Of a stretch of 64,000 bases of DNA, positions 9,171 to 17,714 are shown in pieces. Position numbers and translations under genes: made by a program. Position 1 is the stretch's first letter. Every line of letters begins with the position of its first letter. The notes beneath the pieces are model-generated. The model searched no databases and was not told the DNA's origin. It saw nothing but the letters and a program-made list of their open reading frames with translations. The stretch spans positions 62,001 through 126,000 of the forward strand of contig JAJFHV010000021.1 in the NCBI GenBank assembly GCA_021775415.1, given 5' to 3'. The stretch is from Hyphomicrobiales bacterium. GTDB taxonomy: Bacteria; Pseudomonadota; Alphaproteobacteria; Rhizobiales; Rhizobiaceae.

Positions 9171-9575
9171 ATGAGACCTCAAGCTAAAATTACGTGTTCA
9201 CTGGAAGCAACCGACGTCACCAGCGTTCGGGAGTTTGCTTTTGATGCGGTGATTGATCTGCGTCAGGATGCCTATGGCAATGCGCTGCCCGTTGAGGAGC
9301 AGTTGCTTCGGCGCATGCGCTATCAGTTCATATCCTACGAGCAATGTCCGCTGCAATGTGTTGGTGCAAGCGCGTCAGATATTCGGCAAGTTGTTGAAAA
9401 AATCGAAAGTACCGGCAAGAAGGTACTGGTTGTGACGCCGGAATTTGAATTGATGAGACAAATGCTGGTGGTTGGCGGCGTTGATGTTTATGAGCAGCCT
9501 CGCGAGGGAATTGCGATAGTACCGCCAAAACCGGAGTGGACCTGGCAGCCGGTTGCAGCGGGTGCATTCAGCTAA
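9171..9575 (+). CDS. hypothetical protein resembling a degenerate tyrosine-phosphatase-like domain
   Basis: A 134-residue protein starting at the ATG at 9171, preceded by AAGGAGAG at good spacing. The order of segments FDAVIDLRQD, EEQLLRRMRYQFISY, DIRQVVEKIESTGKKVLVVT recalls the DUF442/beta-lactamase-hydrolase-like phosphatase fold. In that fold a V-x-N/D-L-R strand, a helix and a VLxHC strand lead to the catalytic HCxxGxR loop. Here that loop is replaced by VVTPEFELMRQM, so the nucleophilic Cys is missing and catalysis is unlikely. This comparison is by eye and uncertain. It is divergent from the ScfR-type regulator and shares its control region, so it may be a target or partner of that regulator. 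Confidence 0.6.
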   Translation: MRPQAKITCSLEATDVTSVREFAFDAVIDLRQDAYGNALPVEEQLLRRMRYQFISYEQCPLQCVGASASDIRQVVEKIESTGKKVLVVTPEFELMRQMLVVGGVDVYEQPREGIAIVPPKPEWTWQPVAAGAFS

Positions 9576-9584
9576 ACTTGCCGA

Positions 9585-10145
9585 TTATTGCCGCCCAGTC
9601 AGCTTTAAAAATTGATCATATAGTTTGCGCGACTGTTCGCCGGTCATTTCCGGCATGGTGAGCTGAAAACCGATCAGGGCCGCATATTCAATTTTGGCCA
9701 GCGCTTGTGCAGCATCTTCGGTGTATTTTCCAGATCGGCCGTAAAGCCCGCTCAAGAAGTTGATGCGTTCTGTATCTGCCTGCTGCACAATTTCACTGAT
9801 CAGTGCGTTTCGGGCAGCCATCTGACGCATACCTTGCTCAATTTCTGGGTCCAGACGTCCGGCAAGCTGGTTCAGTAAATCCAGCCTCTCAAATGCACCA
9901 TCAGCGGCTCTTTCTATGATTCGAGTTGTGAATTCCTCCGTCCAGTAGTCCGCCAGGCTCCGGAGGAAATCATCAATTGTTGAAAAATGAAAGTAGAATG
10001 AGCCGCGTGTCTTGCTGGCAAGCGTGCACAATTCTTCGACGGTCAAAGAGTCCGGTCCTCCATCCTTCAAGGCCTCAAGGCCGAGAAAAACCCAGTCTTT
10101 ACGCTTGAAGCGCTTTTTTTGGAACAAGGTGGATGGAATACTCAT
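9585..10145 (-). CDS. TetR/AcrR-family transcriptional regulator
   Basis: A 186-residue TetR-family repressor. The N-terminal HTH covers about residues 12-60, with SLTVEELCTLASKTRGSFYFHFSTIDDFL matching the family signature around the recognition helix and the aromatic run before it. The C-terminal ligand domain is divergent, as usual. A 19-base near-perfect operator lies 4 bases upstream of the start codon at 10150-10168, and the class IV aminotransferase at 10288 is transcribed divergently. Autoregulation and control of that enzyme are the simplest reading. Confidence 0.92.
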   Translation of the reverse strand: MSIPSTLFQKKRFKRKDWVFLGLEALKDGGPDSLTVEELCTLASKTRGSFYFHFSTIDDFLRSLADYWTEEFTTRIIERAADGAFERLDLLNQLAGRLDPEIEQGMRQMAARNALISEIVQQADTERINFLSGLYGRSGKYTEDAAQALAKIEYAALIGFQLTMPEMTGEQSRKLYDQFLKLTGRQ

Positions 10146-10149
10146 AAAA

Positions 10150-10168
10150 ATACCATATAGTATGGTAT
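10150..10168. promoter_or_regulatory. TetR-type operator palindrome
   Basis: TACCATA-TAG-TATGGTA at 10151-10167 has perfect 7-bp arms, extended by one further A/T pair at each side. It sits between the divergent TetR regulator (start 10145) and the aminotransferase gene (start 10288), the expected location for an operator. Confidence 0.75.
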
Positions 10169-10287
10169 GTTACTATGCAACGGATTATGAGTTGGTAATT
10201 TGGGCCGAGGTGGCGGCCAATAAACCGTTTTGACAAACGCGTTTCCCATGGCAGTTTCCGGATTGAGAACTGCAAAGGGATGCCGTC

Positions 10288-11190
10288 ATGTCGAATTTTA
10301 CAAAGGGCGCTGCCTGGGTGCGTGGGGAGATTGTGCCAGTCAGTGAGGCTACCATTGCGGTAAATGATTGGGGGGTCACCCATTCAGATTGTGTCTATGA
10401 CGTGTGCGGGGTGAATGACGGAGCATTTTTTCGGTTGCAGGATCATATTGATCGATTTCATGCCTCCATGGGGAGTTTGCAAATGTCGATCGAGCAGACA
10501 CCCGAAGAAGTTCGGGCAATTCTCCATGCAATTGTTGCAAAGTCCGGCTTGCGTAGTTCCTATGCGGCGATGGTTACAAGCCGTGGTGTTCCAATGATCC
10601 CCGGCAGCCGCGACCCGCGCGATTGTGGCAACCATTTCTTCGCCTGGTGTGTCCCTTATATTTATGTGTTCAAGCCTGAGGTTGCAGCTCGGGGATCACG
10701 TCTTCATGTACCCGAGCACATCCACCGTATTCCCCAGGACAGCGTCGACCTTACCGCCAAGAATTACCATTGGGGTGACATGACGAGGGGATTGCTCGTT
10801 GCATTGGAAAAGGGGTTTGACAGTGTGGCGCTCACAGATCACGCGGGTAATTTGACCGAAGGGCCAGGATTTAATGTGTTCGCGGTGATCGACGGGAAAC
10901 TTGTAACACCGGATGGAGGCGTGTTGATGGGGATTACAAGACAAACTGTGATCGAGATTGCAGGAGAAATGAATATGGTGGTTGAACAGCGCCCACTGCC
11001 GCTTGAAGAATTCTACGAGGCTGATGAAGTTTTCACGGCGACAACCGGGGGTGGTGTGTCACCAGTCACGAAGGTCAACGATCGGGTGTTTTCAAACGGG
11101 GCGCCTGGGCCAATAGCGCTTGAGTTCGGAGAAACCTATCGCGCATGGCTCGAGCGACCGGAACTAAGGGATGAGGTGACATATTCGTGA
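10288..11190 (+). CDS. class IV aminotransferase (BCAT / D-amino-acid transaminase family)
   Basis: A 300-residue fold-type IV PLP aminotransferase. The likely Schiff-base lysine is K158 in LTAKNYHWGDM. The cofactor-binding segment NLTEGPGFNVFAV follows near residue 186, and GVLMGITRQTVIEIA near 217 completes the typical set. The N-terminal VNDWGVTHSDCVYD is the usual class IV entry motif. Members act on branched-chain amino acids, D-alanine or aromatic amines, or as aminodeoxychorismate lyase. Residues that would separate these cannot be judged here. It lies opposite a TetR regulator with a shared palindromic operator. Confidence 0.88.
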   Translation: MSNFTKGAAWVRGEIVPVSEATIAVNDWGVTHSDCVYDVCGVNDGAFFRLQDHIDRFHASMGSLQMSIEQTPEEVRAILHAIVAKSGLRSSYAAMVTSRGVPMIPGSRDPRDCGNHFFAWCVPYIYVFKPEVAARGSRLHVPEHIHRIPQDSVDLTAKNYHWGDMTRGLLVALEKGFDSVALTDHAGNLTEGPGFNVFAVIDGKLVTPDGGVLMGITRQTVIEIAGEMNMVVEQRPLPLEEFYEADEVFTATTGGGVSPVTKVNDRVFSNGAPGPIALEFGETYRAWLERPELRDEVTYS

Positions 11191-11277
11191 TGGGCGTTTT
11201 TGTGAGGAGCGTTGTGTCCGGGTCTGATAGCTGCATATGATGAGCGTCCAATATGTGTACCTGGAGAGGAATTCAAT

Positions 11278-11772
11278 ATGAGCATACTCAAAACTGCCGC
11301 TTCTGTTGGTTCTTCCGGCCGCACATGGCGGGCATATCTCAGTACCCAGGTTGAGGGCAAGCGCGGGATTTCAGCCCGCGACCGGATCGGACTGGGACCC
11401 TGGTACAATGCCAATGGTGAACTGATTGCCAGTGATCTTGATATGCTTCACATCAACCCCAACCTCGTCAAGCGAACAGCGGTTGACGAAAATGGCTCCC
11501 AGGTGAAGGGACGTGGCGACAAGCCCAATGAGCACGATATTCTGACCGGCTCCAAGAATGATGGTACCGCATACTTCCCGTGGGAAAAGAGCGACCACAC
11601 CTGTAGCAGTTGGACCAGTTCAGGTGAGGGCAGTGGTCAGGTTGGTCACCATGACCGGCATGGTGGTGGCAACACCTCATGGAATTCAGCCCATGCTTCG
11701 CGGGGTTGCAGCCAGCAAGATCTGGTTGGTACCGGAGGTGCCGGACTGTTGTATTGCTTCGCTGCGGACTAA
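11278..11772 (+). CDS. lectin-like protein, N-terminally short
   Basis: A 164-residue protein that matches, from memory, the C-terminal three quarters of a secreted alphaproteobacterial lectin-like family. Markers are GRTWRAYLST, RDRIGLGPWYNANGE, HDILTGS, CSSWTSSGEG, VGHHDR, WNSAHASRGCSQ and the end TGGAGLLYCFA. Family members as I know them start with a signal peptide and a segment GADAHCQ before TWRAYLS. Here both are absent and the frame begins MSILKTAASVG after an AGAGGAA ribosome site. No upstream frame restores the missing part. It may be a 5'-truncated, cytoplasmic or non-functional copy. It follows the aminotransferase by 87 bases and converges on the chromate transporter. Confidence 0.65.
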   Translation: MSILKTAASVGSSGRTWRAYLSTQVEGKRGISARDRIGLGPWYNANGELIASDLDMLHINPNLVKRTAVDENGSQVKGRGDKPNEHDILTGSKNDGTAYFPWEKSDHTCSSWTSSGEGSGQVGHHDRHGGGNTSWNSAHASRGCSQQDLVGTGGAGLLYCFAAD

Positions 11773-11786
11773 CTGCCCGTTTCGAT

Positions 11787-13100
11787 TCACAAACCCGCGA
11801 ACGTCATGGCCAATGCGAGAGCTGAGGCTACTGTCAGGACGGATATGATGCTCCAGTGACGCTGGAGCAGCAAAAACCCGCTGATTGCGGCAAGCAGAAC
11901 GACACGCCAGTCAAGGGTGCTGAACTCCGGAACCCAGAACTGGAAGGGACCGGATTTTATGTACTCAAGCTTGCCGAAAAACACATGAAGGCCAAACCAC
12001 AGCGACAGGTTGAGGATAACGCCAACGACTGCCGCGGTAATTGCGGTCAAGGCCCCCTTCAAACGGTGCTGGGTGTTGATCCAGTCGATATAGGGAGCAC
12101 CGGCAAATATCCATAAAAAGCACGGGATGAATGTTGCCCAAAGTGCCACTGCTGCTCCGGAAAGTCCGAGCAACCAGTTGGCGGAACCTTCATGCCGGTA
12201 AGCTGCCAGATATCCAACAAACTCCGTCACCAGAATGAGTGGACCCGGGGTTGTTTCTGCAAGGCCCAACCCATCCATCATTTGACCCGCTTCAAGCCAC
12301 CCATGACGGATTACCACGTCTTGCCCCATATAGGCCAAAACCGCATAGGCCCCGCCGAAGGTAACCACTGCAAGTTTCGAGAAAAACAGGCCGATGGCGC
12401 TCAAGATGTGTGTTGGTCCGAGTAATGCCGCCATTGCCGCAAGTGGCACTATCCAGATTACCAGCCAGGTGAGTATGGTTCGTAAAGTCTCACTGGTTTT
12501 GATGGACAGTTTGAGGGTTTTTTGATCAGCTTCTACAAGTGCTGGCAATCGCCAAAAGCCATACAGGGCTGCAAGAAATACAATCAGCGGGAAGGGTAGC
12601 GCCAACATGAAAATGGCGGTGAACGACAATCCGGCAATCAGCCAGTGAACTGTTTTCTTCAAGGCGCGTTTGGCAATCCGCAACAGGGCTTCGATGACGA
12701 TCACCAGAACCGCCGCCTTGACCCCAAAGAAAACCGCTTCAACCAATGGCACGGAGCCAAATGCCGCGTAGATCATGGAAAGTGCCAGTACGATGGCGGC
12801 ACCAGGCAGGACGAACAACAGGCCCGCCGCAAGCCCTCCCTTTAGTCCGTGCATGCGCCATCCGGCATAGGTCGCAAGCTGCATTGCTTCAGGACCTGGC
12901 AACAACATGCAAAAGCTTAGTGCATTCAGGAACTGCTCTTCACCCAGCCACTTCTTTTCGTCAACAATCATGCGATGCATCAAGGATATCTGGGCGGTAG
13001 GGCCACCAAACGAGAGCACCCCAATCTCGGCCCATACACGCAGGGCTTCGTGAAAACCGGGCTCATTGCCCGATTTGTTTTCAACACTTGCTTTGGTCAT
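11787..13100 (-). CDS. chrA: chromate efflux transporter ChrA
   Basis: A 437-residue inner-membrane protein of the long-chain chromate ion transporter (CHR) family, made of two homologous halves. The first half has GVLSFGGPTAQISLMHRMIV and LPGPEAMQLATYAGW. The second repeats VVTFGGAYAVLAYM and ETTPGPLILVTEFVGY. About 10-12 membrane segments are evident. The start at 13100 gives the canonical N-terminus and lies 4 bases after the stop of the rhodanese/ChrB-like gene, with AAGG upstream; a longer frame to 13310 overlaps that gene. It exports chromate from the cytoplasm and is probably expressed together with its upstream neighbour. Confidence 0.93.
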   Translation of the reverse strand: MTKASVENKSGNEPGFHEALRVWAEIGVLSFGGPTAQISLMHRMIVDEKKWLGEEQFLNALSFCMLLPGPEAMQLATYAGWRMHGLKGGLAAGLLFVLPGAAIVLALSMIYAAFGSVPLVEAVFFGVKAAVLVIVIEALLRIAKRALKKTVHWLIAGLSFTAIFMLALPFPLIVFLAALYGFWRLPALVEADQKTLKLSIKTSETLRTILTWLVIWIVPLAAMAALLGPTHILSAIGLFFSKLAVVTFGGAYAVLAYMGQDVVIRHGWLEAGQMMDGLGLAETTPGPLILVTEFVGYLAAYRHEGSANWLLGLSGAAVALWATFIPCFLWIFAGAPYIDWINTQHRLKGALTAITAAVVGVILNLSLWFGLHVFFGKLEYIKSGPFQFWVPEFSTLDWRVVLLAAISGFLLLQRHWSIISVLTVASALALAMTFAGL

Positions 13101-13104
13101 GGTG

Positions 13105-13923
13105 TCAGCCCTTTGAAATCGCGGCCGGCCAATCATGGCCTTCTTCGGTCGCATCGCGTGCCCAACGGTAGAGCGCGTCGTAAAGGACCATCCCCGCGTC
13201 CAACTGGGCCAGGTCATCACGATACATACGTGAAAGACCGAGAGAAGCGGCCAGCAATCCCGCAGCCTCGGGGGCAAGGTCGTGGTTGTTGGTATCTGCG
13301 CCACGCACAATAGTCGCCAAATGTTTCAGTGGCTCAATGTCCAACTTGAACTCCTCAACCATGGTGTCGAAAGTGCAGCGATCATCGCGATGGCTCCAGA
13401 AAACATCTTCAATGTCGAACGGTGTTGCATCGAACTTTTCCGCCACATTCATGACTTCTGGAGGCGACACGAAAAGGAATTGCGCACCTGGATCAATAAA
13501 TCGCCGGATCAACCAGGGGCACGCAATGCGGTCAATCTTGGGTCGATGACGCGTAACCCAGACCGTGCGACCTTCTGAATTCAAAGGTGGTAGTTTCTCA
13601 GCCGGGACCAACGGTTCACCCGCATCCCGCCAGGCAAAGTTTCCGCCCATAAGGGTTTCCGCGGCAATACCATGATCCCGCAGAATTGCAGCGGCACCCT
13701 GACTGAGTTTCAAGCCCTTCTGGCAAATCACCACAACCCGCTTGTCCGCGAGTTTTGGCGCAAGCGCTGCAATGTCCTTGAACGGATGGCGAAATGACGA
13801 GGGTATGAATCGGGGATCGCTTTCGAAATCCTCGTCGATGCAGATATCAACAAGAACCGGTGCGTCGGGGGTGCCGATCAAGCGTGACAATTGAGTTGCA
13901 GTAATTTCTGTTGGAGACGGCAT
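13105..13923 (-). CDS. rhodanese plus ChrB C-terminal domain protein (chromate resistance)
   Basis: A 272-residue two-domain protein. Residues about 1-105 form a rhodanese/sulfurtransferase domain with the active-site Cys in VVICQKGLKLSQG (about C67). Residues about 115-250 match the chromate-resistance ChrB C-terminal domain, with WVTRHRPKIDRIACPWLIRRFIDP and the downstream DATPFDIE and HDLAPEA segments. Classical ChrB has a different N-terminal half, so this is a fusion variant. It immediately precedes chrA in an operon, which supports a role in sensing or handling chromate. Cytoplasmic. Confidence 0.88.
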   Translation of the reverse strand: MPSPTEITATQLSRLIGTPDAPVLVDICIDEDFESDPRFIPSSFRHPFKDIAALAPKLADKRVVVICQKGLKLSQGAAAILRDHGIAAETLMGGNFAWRDAGEPLVPAEKLPPLNSEGRTVWVTRHRPKIDRIACPWLIRRFIDPGAQFLFVSPPEVMNVAEKFDATPFDIEDVFWSHRDDRCTFDTMVEEFKLDIEPLKHLATIVRGADTNNHDLAPEAAGLLAASLGLSRMYRDDLAQLDAGMVLYDALYRWARDATEEGHDWPAAISKG

Positions 13924-14071
13924 AGGCGTCCTCCCTATGTTTCAGGGTTTTAAGGACGCGATCGTTGGGCTGACGCCTCACGGGGTCGTCGCGGTGAACC
14001 CCATGGCGCATACAAACACCATCGGTGCCCCTTCTGTCAACTTGTTGAATTTCAATTGTAGACCGTTTCTA

Positions 14072-15067
14072 CTAACCGCCAGTGGTGCTCATATGGCGGC
14101 CAACCGAAGGTGCCTGGTTGCGACCGATGATAAAATCGTGGCCCTTGGGCTTGCGGGTAATTGCTTCGTCGATCGCAGCTGATACCAGATCATTGGCCTC
14201 TGAATTTCTGAGTGGTGTGCGAAGGTCCGCGGCATCTTCCTGACCAAGGCACAGGAACAAGGTACCGGTGCATGTCAGGCGTACCCGGTTGCAGCTTTCA
14301 CAGAAATTATGAGTCATCGGCGTGATGAAGCCAATTCTGCCCCCGGTTTCTTCGGCTTTCACATAGCGCGCCGGGCCACCGGTTTTGTAGGGGATGTCGA
14401 TCAGAGAATATTTCTCCTCCAGTCGCGAGCGTACCAGTGACAGAGGCAGATACTGGTCGGTGCGATCCTCGTCAATTTCGCCAAGCGGCATGGTCTCGAT
14501 CAAGGTGAAATCAAACCCTTCACCGTGTGCCCAGTCGATCATCGAACTGATTTCGTGCTCGTTGACCTCCTTGAGGGCAACGGTGTTGATCTTGATTTCC
14601 AGACCCGCTTTACGTGCTGCTTCGATCCCCCCAAGCACCTGGGGCAGTCGGCCCCAACGGGTGATTTTGGCAAATTTATCCTCATCAAGCGTATCAAGCG
14701 ACACGTTGATGCGCCGCACGCCCGCCGCGACGAGTTCGTCTGCGTATCGGGCAAGCTGGGAACCGTTGGTTGTGAGGGTGAGTTCTTCCAATTGATTGGT
14801 TTCAATCAGCTTGCCGAGGTTGCGGACCAATTCCATAACGCCGCGCCGAACCAGCGGTTCCCCACCGGTCAATCGAAGTTTGCGCACCCCCTTGGATACG
14901 AACACGGTGCAAAGCCGCTCAAGTTCTTCGAGTGTCAACAATTCCCGCTTTGGCAGAAATGTCATGTCCTCGGCCATGCAATAGACGCAACGAAAATCGC
15001 AGCGATCGGTGACAGATACCCGAAGGTATTCAACGGTACGACCAAAGGGATCGATCATGCTTGTCAT
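14072..15067 (-). CDS. moaA: GTP 3',8-cyclase MoaA
   Basis: A 331-residue radical-SAM enzyme that converts GTP to the 3',8-cyclo intermediate, the first step of molybdenum cofactor synthesis. The N-terminal [4Fe-4S] motif is C23-x3-C27-x2-C30 (CDFRCVYC). The C-terminal cluster motif is [14 protein letters not shown] with a later [13 protein letters not shown] binds SAM, and the chain ends in the family's Gly-Gly tail (STTGG), needed for activity. It stands alone here, with no other moa gene in the window. The start ATG at 15067 gives the standard MIDPFGR N-terminus three residues in. Confidence 0.97.
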   Translation of the reverse strand: MTSMIDPFGRTVEYLRVSVTDRCDFRCVYCMAEDMTFLPKRELLTLEELERLCTVFVSKGVRKLRLTGGEPLVRRGVMELVRNLGKLIETNQLEELTLTTNGSQLARYADELVAAGVRRINVSLDTLDEDKFAKITRWGRLPQVLGGIEAARKAGLEIKINTVALKEVNEHEISSMIDWAHGEGFDFTLIETMPLGEIDEDRTDQYLPLSLVRSRLEEKYSLIDIPYKTGGPARYVKAEETGGRIGFITPMTHNFCESCNRVRLTCTGTLFLCLGQEDAADLRTPLRNSEANDLVSAAIDEAITRKPKGHDFIIGRNQAPSVGRHMSTTGG

Positions 15068-15329
15068 ATTGCGGGTTCCTCAAACCATTCAGTAGTTGGC
15101 TTGGTAGGCCAAGCCGCATCTTATCAATGGTGGATGCATTGGTACAGTTATGCTTTGAGCTAAGTCAACATTGTCAAAAAAGACCTGAAATCACTCCCCG
15201 CGCTTCAAATGCGTCATCAGAATTCGTTTTGATGAATTGTAAATATGCATTAATTATCATTCTGGAAGTCAGAAAAATTGCAACTTCATCCAGGGTTTCG
15301 CGAATGTGCCCTGAAACAGGATAAAGCCG

Positions 15330-16880
15330 ATGTCTGATTCAGAAACAAAGCCGTCAAGGCGTAGCGGTGGACGTAGTGCACGGGTTGCATTGCGTTCAGA
15401 AAAACTGGCAGAAGATTTGCGACCCATTTATGCGGGTCTTGTAGGTGGACGCTACAGGCCGTTGACGGAGGCGGCTGTAAAGCGGATCCATGAGGCAGCA
15501 CTTGATGCGCTTGAGACTATTGGTTTGTGTGACGCGCCTGAAACCGGTGTTGAAATCCTCACAAATGCCGGTGCCATCCTTGGTGATGATGGTCGCATAC
15601 GATTTCCGCGTGCGCTGGTGGAAGACATGCTTGCAAAGGCTGGCCGTGACATCACGCTCTATTCGCGAGGCGATGCCAGACATGACCTGCAGCTTTCTGG
15701 AAGTCGTGTCCATTACGGAACTGCTGGCGCGGCTGTTCATATTGTTGATGTGGAAAAGAACGAATATCGGGAGTCAACGGTACAAGATCTCTTTGATGCG
15801 GCCCGCATAACCGAGCAATTGGACAATGTGCATTTTTATCAACGCACCATGGTGTGCCGCGACATAGCCGACAATTACGAGATGGACCTTAACACAGTCT
15901 ATGCTTGCTGTGCCGGTACCCGAAAGCATGTGGGCACGAGTATATTCGAACCGGAATATGTGCCGGGCATCATGGAGATGCTGCACATGATTGCGGGCGG
16001 TGAGGACAAATGGCGCGAGCGACCTTTTGTCTCCAACTCAAACTGTTTTGTTGTGCCGCCGATGAAGTTTGCGACCGAAAGTTGTCGGGTGATGGAGGAT
16101 CTGGTCAATGGCGGAATGCCAATACTGCTGCTTTCTGCCGGTCAGGCGGGTGCAACCGCACCGGCACCCCTTGCAACAGCGATAGTGCAAGCTGTGGCTG
16201 AGTGTCTTGCTGGCCTAGTTTATGTCAATGCGATCAAACCTGGCCATCCGGCGATCTTCGGCACCTGGCCATTCGTTTCCGACCTTCGCACGGGAGCCAT
16301 GTCTGGCGGTTCCGGGGAACAGGCGTTGTTATCTGCTGGATGTGCCCAAATGCATCGGTTTTATGATCTGCCGGGTGGCGCACCTGCTGGTATCGCAGAT
16401 GCTAAAATGCCGGATATGCAAGCTGGCTGGGAGCAGGCAATTTCCAATTTGTCGGTTGGTCTCAGTGGCCTCAACATGGTCTATGAGAGTGTTGGTATGC
16501 ACGCCTCGCTACTTGGCTTCAGCCTTGAATCGCTCATTCTTGGTGATGATTTGCTCGGTCAGGTTCAACGTTGCATCAAGGGTATTGAGGTAACAGAGGA
16601 CAGTGTTTCACTGGATGCAATGAAATCTGTTTGTCTGGACGGACCGGGCCATTATCTTGGTCATGACCAGACCTTGGCATTGATGCAGACGGAGTATGTG
16701 TATCCAGAGCTTGCAGACCGTACTTCACCCAAGGAGTGGATGGAGAATGACAAGCCAAATCTCATCAAGAAGACGATTGAACGCAAGCGCGCCATTCTGG
16801 ATGCGCCGGCGGAGGTGATCATTGATCCGGCAATCGATGCGGAAATCCGCAAGAAGTTCAATATTCATCTGAAAATTTGA
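15330..16880 (+). CDS. MttB/COG5598-family methyltransferase
   Basis: A complete 516-residue member of the trimethylamine methyltransferase family. Segments include an Arg-rich N-terminus (RRSGGRSARVALRS), YSRGDARHDLQL, VHYGTAGAAVHIVD near residue 128, ILLLSAGQAGATAPAPLA near 262, and the C-terminal SGLNMVYESVGMHASLLGF. No amber codon interrupts it, so it is the non-pyrrolysine type. Known non-Pyl homologues demethylate glycine betaine, proline betaine, carnitine or similar compounds onto a corrinoid protein; which one applies here is unknown. No corrinoid protein or RamA activase gene is nearby. It forms its own transcription unit, ended by the hairpin at 16908-16947, and is a paralogue of the partial gene at 1-910. 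Confidence 0.9.
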   Translation: MSDSETKPSRRSGGRSARVALRSEKLAEDLRPIYAGLVGGRYRPLTEAAVKRIHEAALDALETIGLCDAPETGVEILTNAGAILGDDGRIRFPRALVEDMLAKAGRDITLYSRGDARHDLQLSGSRVHYGTAGAAVHIVDVEKNEYRESTVQDLFDAARITEQLDNVHFYQRTMVCRDIADNYEMDLNTVYACCAGTRKHVGTSIFEPEYVPGIMEMLHMIAGGEDKWRERPFVSNSNCFVVPPMKFATESCRVMEDLVNGGMPILLLSAGQAGATAPAPLATAIVQAVAECLAGLVYVNAIKPGHPAIFGTWPFVSDLRTGAMSGGSGEQALLSAGCAQMHRFYDLPGGAPAGIADAKMPDMQAGWEQAISNLSVGLSGLNMVYESVGMHASLLGFSLESLILGDDLLGQVQRCIKGIEVTEDSVSLDAMKSVCLDGPGHYLGHDQTLALMQTEYVYPELADRTSPKEWMENDKPNLIKKTIERKRAILDAPAEVIIDPAIDAEIRKKFNIHLKI

Positions 16881-16907
16881 GTGGGTTTTCAAAGCCTGTA
16901 AAGCTCA

Positions 16908-16947
16908 AGAGCGTCAATTTGATCATTTCAGATTGGCGCTCTTTTTG
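16908..16947 (+). terminator. rho-independent terminator
   Basis: An 11-bp stem (AGAGCGTCAAT at 16908-16918 with ATTGGCGCTCT at 16932-16942, one U-G pair) is followed by TTTTT. It ends the methyltransferase gene and separates it from the convergent small gene at 16966. Confidence 0.85.
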
Positions 16948-16965
16948 TCTCGGCCGTTGTAATAT

Positions 16966-17178
16966 TCAGCTGTTGTCTGCGGTAACGACACGTACCGTCA
17001 GATCAGCTTTTTCGCCACTGATGGTCAGCAGACAATCGCTCGAAATGTTTGGCCAGATCTGTGTTTCACATGCGGATTTCAGCGCTGCAGCGGAGGTTGT
17101 TTGAACGGCTGCCTGAGATGCCATTACAGACAATGCGACTGCAGCGATGGTAGCTGTAAGAATAGTAGCTTTGGTCAT
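16966..17178 (-). CDS. small secreted Cys-pair protein
   Basis: A 70-residue protein with a clear signal peptide (MTKATILTATIAAVALSVMASQA) and a short mature part containing ACETQIWPNISSDCLL. The C-x2-Q-x-WP-x-I-x3-CL pattern recalls a small periplasmic family found in Hyphomicrobiales (from memory; function unknown). The two Cys probably form a disulfide. AGGGAG lies six bases upstream of the ATG, supporting translation. Confidence 0.75.
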   Translation of the reverse strand: MTKATILTATIAAVALSVMASQAAVQTTSAAALKSACETQIWPNISSDCLLTISGEKADLTVRVVTADNS

Positions 17179-17429
17179 GATCGGCTCCCTTGTGGTGTAA
17201 ATTAAATATAGGGAGTTGTGGGTCTGGTGGATGTGCAGGAATGCACATTGTGGGAGTTAGCCGGTTTTCAATATTTCTACAATTTCGTCAAATCATTGAA
17301 TTTATTACGGATTTTCATAGATATTTCCGTTACGTAAGCTGCTGAATATGGGTTAAACGAGGTGATTATGCTAAACTTTAGTAGTGATTCGCGGGCATTG
17401 AGCTGCGGAAAATCCGAAGGGGATTAATC

Positions 17430-17648
17430 ATGATGAAACAAGCCAAGTCAGTAATCTCTGAGTTAATTGAAGTAGGCATAATGCTTCTCGCACTTGCGAT
17501 TATCGCATCATTGCTCTTCGGCGGTGTGATACCGTTCTTTGGATCAGTCGTTGACAACATCACCGGACTGGTTGGAAAACTGGGCGATGCGGGCATGGTT
17601 GGCCTGATCGCGCTTGGTATCATTCTCTGGCTCTTCAGCAAGCGCTAA
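17430..17648 (+). CDS. small two-helix membrane protein (copy 1)
   Basis: A 72-residue protein with two hydrophobic helices: about residues 15-37 (GIMLLALAIIASLLFGGVIPFF) and 55-70 (GMVGLIALGIILWLF), ending in SKR. AAGGGG precedes the ATG. A second small protein of the same layout follows at 17715. Function unknown; a holin-like, toxin-like or membrane-stress role cannot be told apart from sequence alone. Confidence 0.68.
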   Translation: MMKQAKSVISELIEVGIMLLALAIIASLLFGGVIPFFGSVVDNITGLVGKLGDAGMVGLIALGIILWLFSKR

Positions 17649-17674
17649 GACCCAGGGTTACTAAACACTCAAAG

Positions 17675-17705
17675 ATGCGGGAGGCAGGTTTGTCTCCCGT
17701 ATTTT
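17675..17705 (+). terminator. intergenic hairpin (terminator or attenuator)
   Basis: ATGCGGGAG (17675-17683) pairs with CTCCCGTAT (17694-17702, one G-U) and is followed by TTTT, between the two small membrane-protein genes. The short T run makes it a weak terminator that could set the ratio of the two products. Confidence 0.5.
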
Positions 17706-17714
17706 GGGGGCAAT

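Noticed and set aside
15068-15329. Molybdenum cofactor riboswitch upstream of moaA
   Set aside because: Only a single GGCTTGG/CCAAGCC hairpin was seen; none of the further conserved stems was recognisable.
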